This document shows positions 6,112-11,754 of a DNA stretch of 11,754 nucleotides, piece after piece (the stretch's first letter is position 1; each line of letters begins with the position of its first letter). The stretch spans positions 1 through 11,754 of the forward strand of contig CAJMMQ010000032.1 of NCBI GenBank assembly GCA_905214625.1, given 5' to 3'. Source of the DNA: an uncultured bacterium. GTDB lineage: Bacteria > Bacteroidota > Bacteroidia > Bacteroidales > Bacteroidaceae. The notes under the pieces are model-generated. The model saw nothing but the letters and a program-made list of their open reading frames with translations, searched no databases and had not been told where the DNA came from. Both the position numbers and the translations under genes were made by a program.

Positions 6112-7602
6112 ATGATTGTTGAAGAACTGGCAACTCAGATAATGCAGACTTTCGGCTTTGTGCCCACTGCCGACCAGGCTGTGGCCACGGCCGTGTTCAG
6201 CCGTTTTCTGCTCGACCGCGACGGCAGCTCGGTGATGATTATGCGCGGCTCGGCCGGTACGGGCAAGACGTCGCTCGCCGCGGCAATCGTTAAGACGCTT
6301 GTAAGGCTGCGCCAGAAGGTTATCCTGCTGGCTCCGACGGGGCGTGCGGCAAAGGTGTTCTCGGTCAATGCCGGTCGGCCTGCCTTCACCATCCATCGCC
6401 GCATATACCGCCAGAAGACGTTTGCCGGCGAGTCGACGTGCTTCAGTCTTAACGACAACATGTATCACGATACGCTCTTCATTGTCGACGAGGCTTCGAT
6501 GATAGCCAACGGCGGAGGAGGCGAGGGTGCTGTTTTCGGCACGGGCTGCCTGCTCGACGATATGGTAAGCTTTGTTTATGGCGGCTACAACTGCCGCATG
6601 ATGATTATTGGCGACATGGCACAGTTGCCGCCGGTGGGCGAGGAGGAGTCGCCCGCGCTTATGCCCGGCTTTATGGCCGGATACGGACTGAAAGTTTATC
6701 AGTGCGACCTTAACGAAATTTTGCGGCAGGCTTCAGGCTCCGGCATTCTTTATAATGCCACGATAATAAGAAACATGATAACCCACGACGAGATTACTCG
6801 TCTTCCTAAAATAACTTTTTCAGGCTTTGCCGACATCCGTATGGTGCCCGGCGGCGAACTCATAGAGCAGCTAAACAGCAGCTACGGTGAGGTCGGCATC
6901 GACGAAACCATCGTAATAACGCGCAGCAACAAACGCGCAAACGCCTACAACGCCGGCATACGAGGAACGGTGTTAGGCCGTGAGGAAGAGCTGACCACGG
7001 GCGACATGCTCATGGTGGTGAGAAACAACTACTACTGGATAGAGAAGGCTGTCGCCGAGGAAAAGGCTCTCGACGAAAACAGCAATGGCAACGGTGATGG
7101 CGAAAAGGCTGAGAGCCATGCGCTGCCGTTCATTGCCAACGGCGACAGGGCCTCGGTGGTGAGGGTGAGAAATGTGCGCGAGATTTATGGCCTTCATTTT
7201 GCCGACGTGTGGCTTCAGTTTCCCGACTATGATAACTACGAGATTATGGTAACCGCCATAACCGACAGTCTTATGGCTGAGGCTCCGGCTCTTACGCGCG
7301 AGCAGAGCGAACGGCTCTTCAACGGAGTTATGGAAGACTATCAGGATGTGCCGCTTAAAGCCGACCGCCTGAAGAAGGTAAGGCAAGACCCGTGTTACAA
7401 CGCATTGCAGATTAAATATGCCTATGCCGTTACCTGCCACAAGGCACAGGGCGGACAGTGGGCGCACATATACGTAGACCAGGGCTACATGACCGACGAC
7501 ATGCTCTCGCCCGACTACATCCACTGGCTCTACACAGCCTTCACTCGTGCCACCGAGAAACTCTTTCTTGTCAACTGGCCCAAGACACAGACGGAAGGAT
7601 GA
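6112..7602 (+). CDS. RecD-like superfamily 1B DNA helicase
   Basis: ATP-dependent DNA helicase related to RecD/RecD2, expected to translocate 5'-3' on single-stranded DNA in repair or recombination. The motifs occur in order. They are a Q-motif-like TADQAV (19-24), Walker A GSAGTGKT (46-53), motif Ia LAPTGRAAKVF (73-83), Walker B IVDEAS (124-129), motif III GDMAQLPPVG (about 167-176) and motif IV ILRQASGSGIL. The C-terminal UvrD_C_2-like region has TCHKAQGGQW (about 443-452) and the arginine-finger motif YTAFTRATEK (about 474-483). At 496 residues it is shorter than RecD2, lacking the long N-terminal HhH region. Two odd insertions are a glycine-rich GGGGEG just after Walker B (about 133-138) and an Asn/Gly/Glu-rich loop near 321-336. 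A divergent promoter lies just upstream, and rmuC follows after 72 bp, probably in the same unit. Confidence 0.9.
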   Translation: MIVEELATQIMQTFGFVPTADQAVATAVFSRFLLDRDGSSVMIMRGSAGTGKTSLAAAIVKTLVRLRQKVILLAPTGRAAKVFSVNAGRPAFTIHRRIYRQKTFAGESTCFSLNDNMYHDTLFIVDEASMIANGGGGEGAVFGTGCLLDDMVSFVYGGYNCRMMIIGDMAQLPPVGEEESPALMPGFMAGYGLKVYQCDLNEILRQASGSGILYNATIIRNMITHDEITRLPKITFSGFADIRMVPGGELIEQLNSSYGEVGIDETIVITRSNKRANAYNAGIRGTVLGREEELTTGDMLMVVRNNYYWIEKAVAEEKALDENSNGNGDGEKAESHALPFIANGDRASVVRVRNVREIYGLHFADVWLQFPDYDNYEIMVTAITDSLMAEAPALTREQSERLFNGVMEDYQDVPLKADRLKKVRQDPCYNALQIKYAYAVTCHKAQGGQWAHIYVDQGYMTDDMLSPDYIHWLYTAFTRATEKLFLVNWPKTQTEG

Positions 7603-7683
7603 CATCAATCTATAGTAATGACATCACGATTGCGTAAGCAGTCTTTTGTTTAAGTAAAAAAATAAATAATCATAATGACATCA
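7599..7683 (+). repeat. Three direct copies of ATGACATCA in the helicase-rmuC spacer
   Basis: Copies lie at 7599-7607 (overlapping the helicase stop TGA), 7618-7626, and 7675-7683 (the rmuC start codon plus codons 2 and 3). The second and third share the longer TAATGACATCA. Each copy supplies an ATG; the first two would start frames of only 12 and 11 codons. The role is unknown. Confidence 0.7.
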
Positions 7684-9039
7684 TTCTTATTTTTTATAGC
7701 AGGATTTCTCATTGCCGTAGTTGTAATGATGATAGTTTCGCAGCGTAACGTCGCCGCTCTGAAAGAGAACAGCGCGCGCTTGTCTAACGAGGCTGCCGCA
7801 AGCCGCCGCGAAGCCGACATGCTGCGTTCGCAGTTGGGCGATGCGCGTGAGGATGCAGAGCGTCGGCTGACCGAATTGCGCCGTCAATACGAACGGCTAA
7901 TGGCTGAAAACGAGCGCAAGCATGCCGAAGAGAGGGCAGGGCGCGAGCAGCTTATGGAGAAACAGTTTGCGGAGCGGCTTCAGCTCCTGCAGGAACAGCT
8001 GCGCACCACTACCGAGAAACTCCTGAAGCAGCGGGCCGACGAACTGGACAAGAGCAACCGCAACCAGATGGACTCGATAATAGCTCCGCTGAAAGCCGTG
8101 ATGACAGAGATGAAAAAGTCGATGGACGACAACCGCGAGTCGTTCACACGCAGCACAGCTTCGCTCGGCGAACAGATAAGGCAGATGCATGCCACAACGG
8201 CATCGCTCGGAGCTGAGGCCGAAAAGCTGTCGCGTGCGCTTCAGACAGGTCCTAAGATTCAGGGCGACTTCGGCGAGATGAAGCTCAACGACCTGCTCGA
8301 CAAATTCGGATTTACCAAGGGCGTTGAGTATGACGTGCAGTACACCATGCGCGATGCAAAGGGCAACCTGATACACAACGATGACACCAACGACATGATG
8401 CGCCCTGATGTGGTGCTGCACTATCCCGACCATAAGGACGTAATAATCGACTCGAAGGCGTCGCTTACGGCCTTTTTTAATTATGTAAACGCAGAGAACG
8501 ACGACGAGCGCCGCAAGGCTCTCGACGAGCATGTAAGGAGCGTGCGCCGCCATGTAGACGAGCTTTCGGCCAAGAACTATGCCAAATACTCAATGGAGGG
8601 CGGCACCACTCTCGACTTTGTAATTATGTTTGTGCCTCAGGAGGCAGCCATGCAGCTTGCCGTGTCGGCCGACCCGTCGCTGTGGAACTATGCCTTTGAG
8701 CGCAAGGTGGTTATCACGGGCGAACAGAATCTCTTCTCGTTGCTGCGCCTCTTGCAGATAGCGTGGACACAGCAGCGCCAGGCAGACAACCAGGAACTCG
8801 TGTTCGGGCTTGCCGATACACTCATTGAACGCGTGGGGCTCTTCATTGAGCGCTTTGATAAGATAGGCAAGAACATCGATGCCGTGCAGAAGTCGTTCGA
8901 CGACGCACGCAGGGCCATAAAAGGTAATCAGAGCTTCATCGTGTCGGCGCGCAAGCTGGTGGAGATGGGAGCCAAGGAGAATCCGCGCCGCCCGCTGCCC
9001 GACGTATCGCCCGACGACGACATGTTGCCCGAAACATAG
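7675..9039 (+). CDS. rmuC: DNA recombination protein RmuC
   Basis: RmuC family protein, a predicted nuclease linked in Escherichia coli to limiting DNA inversion/rearrangement. Residues 3-21 form one N-terminal membrane helix, and about 24-190 are heptad-rich, Glu/Arg/Gln-dense coiled coil. The RmuC core starts at GPKIQGDFGEMKLNDLL (about 192). The PD-(D/E)xK-like active site is visible as RPD (D245), a strand, then IDSK (D259, K261). The core continues through FVIMFVPQEAAMQLAV and LLRLLQIAWTQQRQADNQ. The length of 454 is normal for the family. The C-terminal tail (about 435-454) is Pro/Asp-rich and disordered-looking. The ATG at 7675 gives the membrane segment directly at the N-terminus, supporting this start. 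It follows the helicase by 72 bp with no obvious promoter or terminator between, so a shared transcript is likely. Confidence 0.93.
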   Translation: MTSFLFFIAGFLIAVVVMMIVSQRNVAALKENSARLSNEAAASRREADMLRSQLGDAREDAERRLTELRRQYERLMAENERKHAEERAGREQLMEKQFAERLQLLQEQLRTTTEKLLKQRADELDKSNRNQMDSIIAPLKAVMTEMKKSMDDNRESFTRSTASLGEQIRQMHATTASLGAEAEKLSRALQTGPKIQGDFGEMKLNDLLDKFGFTKGVEYDVQYTMRDAKGNLIHNDDTNDMMRPDVVLHYPDHKDVIIDSKASLTAFFNYVNAENDDERRKALDEHVRSVRRHVDELSAKNYAKYSMEGGTTLDFVIMFVPQEAAMQLAVSADPSLWNYAFERKVVITGEQNLFSLLRLLQIAWTQQRQADNQELVFGLADTLIERVGLFIERFDKIGKNIDAVQKSFDDARRAIKGNQSFIVSARKLVEMGAKENPRRPLPDVSPDDDMLPET

Positions 9040-9133
9040 CACAGGCATCGGTAAAGCCGTGATATGTAGGTTTGCAGGTTGTGTTGTAACGTCATTGTAA
9101 TATGTCTGTAATAAATATGAATACAGTTATCAT

Positions 9134-9141
9134 TACTTTTG
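9134..9141 (+). promoter_or_regulatory. Putative -7 box (TACTTTTG) for the two-component operon
   Basis: TACTTTTG matches TAnnTTTG exactly and would place the transcription start near 9148, about 24 nt before the regulator ATG. No good TTTG -33 box lies 19-21 nt upstream, so an activator may be needed, or this box may be chance. A second exact match, TAGGTTTG, lies at 9067-9074. Confidence 0.5.
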
Positions 9142-9171
9142 CAACGGTTATTATAAAAAACAGAATGACTT

Positions 9172-9861
9172 ATGGATAATAATTATCGAATACTGGTAGT
9201 TGACGACGAACAAGACCTTTGTGAGATTTTGAAGTTTAACCTTGAAACCGACGGCTATACTGTTGAGATGGCTAACTCGGCCGAAGAGGCTCTCGAGATG
9301 AACATCGAGAGTTTCAACCTTTTGCTGCTTGACGTTATGATGGGCGGCATGTCGGGCTTCGCCTTGGCAAAGAGGCTAAAGGCCGAGCCGGCCACAAAAG
9401 ACATACCCATAATATTCCTTACGGCGCGCGACACCGAAAACGACACCGTTACAGGATTTAATCTCGGTGCCGACGATTATATCTCGAAGCCATTCTCTAT
9501 ACGTGAGGTGCTGGTAAGGGTGCGCGCCGTGCTGCGCCGCACTGCCGAGCACAACGGCGTGCCGCAGGCGAACGTGATAAGTTATCAGGGACTTGAGCTT
9601 AATCTCGACAAAAAAACTGTCAGCATCGACGGCGAGGACATACCGTTCACCAAGACCGAGTTTGAGATTCTGCATCTGCTGCTCGACGAGAAGGGCCGCG
9701 TGTTCTCGCGTCAGGAACTTATCGACCGCATCTGGCCCAAGGATGTACTCGTGCTCGACCGCACCGTCGATGTTAACATAACGCGCCTGCGCAAGAAGAT
9801 AGGGCGCTTCTCCAAGTGCATTGTAACACGCCTCGGCTTCGGATATTACTTCGACGCCTGA
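9172..9861 (+). CDS. OmpR/PhoB-type response regulator
   Basis: DNA-binding transcription factor controlled by phosphorylation from the kinase encoded next to it. The receiver domain (about 5-120) carries all the expected residues: the acidic pocket D11/D12, the phospho-acceptor D54 in LLLLDVMM, T84 in IIFLTARD and K106 in YISKPFS. The C-terminal winged helix (about 130-227) contains FTKTEFEILHLLL, RVFSRQELIDRIW and the recognition-helix segment RTVDVNITRLRKKIG, a pattern closest to PhoB/PhoP regulators. It does not resemble the Bacteroides fragilis RprY sequence as I remember it, so no symbol is given. The target genes are unknown; a phosphate-type stimulus is a guess from PhoB resemblance only. 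A 40-bp gap separates it from the kinase, so they are probably one operon. Confidence 0.93.
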   Translation: MDNNYRILVVDDEQDLCEILKFNLETDGYTVEMANSAEEALEMNIESFNLLLLDVMMGGMSGFALAKRLKAEPATKDIPIIFLTARDTENDTVTGFNLGADDYISKPFSIREVLVRVRAVLRRTAEHNGVPQANVISYQGLELNLDKKTVSIDGEDIPFTKTEFEILHLLLDEKGRVFSRQELIDRIWPKDVLVLDRTVDVNITRLRKKIGRFSKCIVTRLGFGYYFDA

Positions 9862-9901
9862 GCCGCATTTATATATAAACCGATAAAACAGCAATATCAA
9901 G

Positions 9902-11311
9902 ATGGGCAGAAGCTCTGTAGGTACGCGCCTTTATGTCAGCGTCTTAACCGTGTTCATGGCCTTCGCATTGGCCTTTGTCATCTTTCAGCATGCCCGTGAG
10001 CGTGAGTATAAAATCAGCACGCTTAACACGCGACTGCAAGATTATAACGAAAGGATGATAGAGACAATGCGGTATATCGGCGACAGGTCGGAAAAAACTC
10101 TTGACGAATATGTGTCAAGTCACTATATCCGCGGACTGCGCGTAACGCTTATTGACCGTAGCGGAAAAGTTGTTTACGACAATATTTATAAAGACTATCC
10201 CAAGATGGGCAACCACCTTACGCGCAGAGAGGTGAAAGAGGCCCTTAAAAACGGCAAAGGCTACGATTTTAACAGGTTAAGCACCACTCTTAATCAAGAT
10301 TATTTTTATTCTGCCACCTGTCTGCCCGGCCAACGTCTGATAGTAAGGAGTGCCTTGCCTTATGACAACAGCCTGGCCGAGACTCTGCGTGTAGACCAGC
10401 ATTATCTATGGTTCTCGCTGGTTGCCATGCTCGTGCTTGTGCTTATTCTTTATCGCTTTGTGAGCCGTCTGGGCGACAACATCACCAAGCTGCGCCTTTT
10501 TGCGAGCCGTGCCGACCACAACGAGAGTCTCGACACAGAAGACCTTGTTGATTTCCCCGGCGATGAGCTGGGCGAGATAGCCGAGCGTATAATAAAGATT
10601 TACAAGCGTCTGCAGAAAACCAAGGAGGAACAGAATGTGCTGAAACGCCAGCTCACGCAGAACATCGCCCACGAACTGAAGACACCCGTGGCCAGCATTC
10701 AGGGCTATCTTGAAACGATACTCGAAAATCCTAACATCAACGAGGCCACCAAAGAGCAGTTCTTGCAGCGGTGCTATGCGCAGTCGCAGCGACTTACCTC
10801 GCTTCTTCATGATATTTCTACGCTCAACAGACTCGACGATGCGCCCGATATGGTAGACTTCGACACTGTTGACATAAGTGTCATGGTTGCAAACATAGTG
10901 AAGGAAACCGCCTTGCAGTTGTCTGAGCGCAATATGACTTTCTGCAACATGTTGCCCGACGGTATTAAGGTGAAAGGTAACCAGTCGTTGCTTTACAGCG
11001 TGTTCCGCAACCTGACAGACAACGCCATAGCCTATGCGGGCGAAGGCACCACAATAACATTGTCGGCCGTCAGCGATACCGACCATTGGAGTTTTACTTT
11101 CAGCGACAATGGCGTTGGTGTGCCTCACGACCATCTTGCCCGTCTTTTTGAGCGTTTCTATCGTGTCGACAAGGGACGCAGCCGTAAGATGGGCGGCACA
11201 GGTCTCGGTCTCGCCATTGTGAAGAACGCCGTATTGCTGCATGGAGGAGCAATTAAGGTTTGCAACAATGTAACCGGCGGCCTCCGCTTCGACTTCACAT
11301 TGAGAAAATAA
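9902..11311 (+). CDS. Sensor histidine kinase, PhoR/EnvZ-like architecture
   Basis: Inner-membrane sensor kinase, likely partner of the adjacent regulator. A membrane helix (about 9-27) precedes a periplasmic sensor (about 28-163) containing VTLIDRSGKVVYDN, a PAS/Cache-like strand pair. A second membrane helix (about 167-187) leads into a HAMP domain (about 188-238, with FPGDELGEIAERI). The dimerisation domain holds the phospho-acceptor H257 in IAHELKTPVASIQGYLE. The ATPase domain has the N box NLTDNAIAYA (N370, N374), G1 DNGVGVP (about 402-408), the F box LFERFYRVDKGRSR and G2 GGTGLGLAIVKN (about 430). All catalytic elements are intact. The ligand is not evident. The stop codon is followed one base later by a repeat element, and no ordinary terminator is seen; hairpins from that element may terminate the transcript. 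Confidence 0.93.
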   Translation: MGRSSVGTRLYVSVLTVFMAFALAFVIFQHAREREYKISTLNTRLQDYNERMIETMRYIGDRSEKTLDEYVSSHYIRGLRVTLIDRSGKVVYDNIYKDYPKMGNHLTRREVKEALKNGKGYDFNRLSTTLNQDYFYSATCLPGQRLIVRSALPYDNSLAETLRVDQHYLWFSLVAMLVLVLILYRFVSRLGDNITKLRLFASRADHNESLDTEDLVDFPGDELGEIAERIIKIYKRLQKTKEEQNVLKRQLTQNIAHELKTPVASIQGYLETILENPNINEATKEQFLQRCYAQSQRLTSLLHDISTLNRLDDAPDMVDFDTVDISVMVANIVKETALQLSERNMTFCNMLPDGIKVKGNQSLLYSVFRNLTDNAIAYAGEGTTITLSAVSDTDHWSFTFSDNGVGVPHDHLARLFERFYRVDKGRSRKMGGTGLGLAIVKNAVLLHGGAIKVCNNVTGGLRFDFTLRK

Positions 11312-11312
11312 A

Positions 11313-11639
11313 TTTAAGTGAAGAACGAAGAGCAGGCGCTGCGTGTAATGAAAAATTAAAAAATAAAAATTAAATATCCAAATGTGAAGTGGTTGATAAG
11401 AAGCAGTGGGACTATTGACTTTAACTCTTAGCCAACTTGTTGGCGATAACTACTTCTAACTCCCGTCTTACGAAAGTGAAGAACGAAAAGTGAAAAATCC
11501 AAATGCCAAGTAGCAAATTATATCCACGAGGCATTTGACTTTAACTCCTTTAACTACTCCTAACTACTTTAACTCCAAAGAATAATAGTCCACAAGAGTA
11601 TTGGATTTTTCACTCTTCACTCTTCGTTCTTCACTTAAA
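11313..11639. mobile_element. Non-coding MITE-like element with 20-bp terminal inverted repeats
   Basis: The left end TTTAAGTGAAGAACGAAGAG (11313-11332) is the exact reverse complement of 11620-11639. An internal left-end copy starts at 11474. Extended to AAAAATCCAA at 11494-11503, it pairs with the right arm at 11601-11637 apart from one extra 7-nt GAGTGAA-type unit and small changes. The two halves also share direct repeats about 120 bp apart: ATCCAAATG at 11376 and 11497, and TTGACTTTAACTC at 11415 and 11535. Inside are a stem GCCAA-CTTG-TTGGC (11431-11444), an IR AAATGCC/GGCATTT (11501-11507 with 11530-11536) and AACT-rich tandem sequence. No transposase or other ORF is present. No clear target-site duplication could be identified. 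The structure is seen directly; mobility is inferred. Confidence 0.7.
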
Positions 11640-11754
11640 CATGCTTCTGTATTTGTAAATATTTCTGACTTTTTCCGTCCGCTTGACGCTCTCAGAATAG
11701 CGATGTTCGTCGCAAATCTGTGATTTGGCGTGAAAAGTGGCAAAAATCGGGCTT

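Noticed and set aside
7897..8553. A 218-codon minus-strand open frame inside rmuC
   Set aside because: The sense strand encodes the RmuC coiled coil and core. The antisense frame has no motif or start context and is a codon-bias shadow.
10406..11242. A 278-codon minus-strand open frame inside the histidine kinase gene
   Set aside because: It is fully covered by the kinase catalytic domains on the other strand, and its His/Val-rich translation shows no recognisable family.
9172..11311. Assignment of the two-component pair as RprY/RprX
   Set aside because: The receiver and recognition-helix sequences look PhoB-like and differ from the RprY sequence as remembered, so no symbol was assigned.
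11415..11585. CRISPR-like repeats in the AACT-rich 3' region
   Set aside because: The repeated units are short, irregular and AACT-rich, with no uniform spacers and no cas genes. The terminal inverted repeats fit a MITE-like element better.
11640..11754. A gene or strong regulatory site at the 3' edge
   Set aside because: Only very short frames are visible, along with a small inverted repeat CAAATC-TGT-GATTTG (11713-11727). There is no supported start, promoter or family signal before the window ends.

Overview
The window looks like the chromosome of a Bacteroidota bacterium, most likely order Bacteroidales and possibly Prevotella or a close relative. Three things suggest this. Several gene starts carry Bacteroidota-type -7 boxes (TAnnTTTG), two of them with a TTTG box 20 nt upstream. 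Two secreted proteins end in type IX secretion (T9SS) style C-terminal sorting domains. A DUF3822-type gene sits in the same operon as rsmD. The genus is inference; no rRNA or marker gene is present.

Layout. (1) 1-3454, plus strand and visibly A+T-rich: two predicted exported proteins. The first (98-1186) begins inside a PKD-like domain and appears to lack its N-terminus. The second (1238-3454) has a signal peptide, a seven-blade RCC1-like propeller, a BspA-type leucine-rich segment and a sorting domain, and is followed by a strong intrinsic terminator (3502-3532). (2) 3455-3922: convergent intergenic region with small palindromes and a repeat-like block but no convincing gene. (3) 3923-5939, minus strand: a tightly packed operon transcribed as small membrane-anchored protein, then DUF3822-like protein, then a possible 46-residue ORF, then the 16S rRNA methyltransferase RsmD. 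(4) 5940-6111: divergent promoter region in which the two predicted -7 boxes directly abut, on opposite strands. (5) 6112-9039, plus strand: a RecD-like SF1B helicase and RmuC, both DNA-maintenance proteins, separated by a short spacer with three copies of one 9-mer. (6) 9172-11311: a PhoB-type response regulator and its sensor histidine kinase, preceded by a -7 box. (7) 11313-11639: a non-coding MITE-like element with perfect 20-bp terminal inverted repeats, starting one base after the kinase stop codon. (8) 11640-11754: no gene seen.

How the parts relate. The surface proteins would be exported across the inner membrane by Sec and across the outer membrane by T9SS. The minus-strand operon joins ribosome maturation (RsmD) to two poorly characterised proteins that resemble, loosely, a pseudopilin and its cytoplasmic actin-fold partner. 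The divergent control region could make expression of that operon and of the helicase/RmuC genes mutually dependent. The two-component pair is probably one operon. No CRISPR array, tRNA, rRNA, integrase or transposase gene was seen. The items most worth checking are the back-to-back promoter, the pseudopilin-like/DUF3822 pair and the 3' repeat element.
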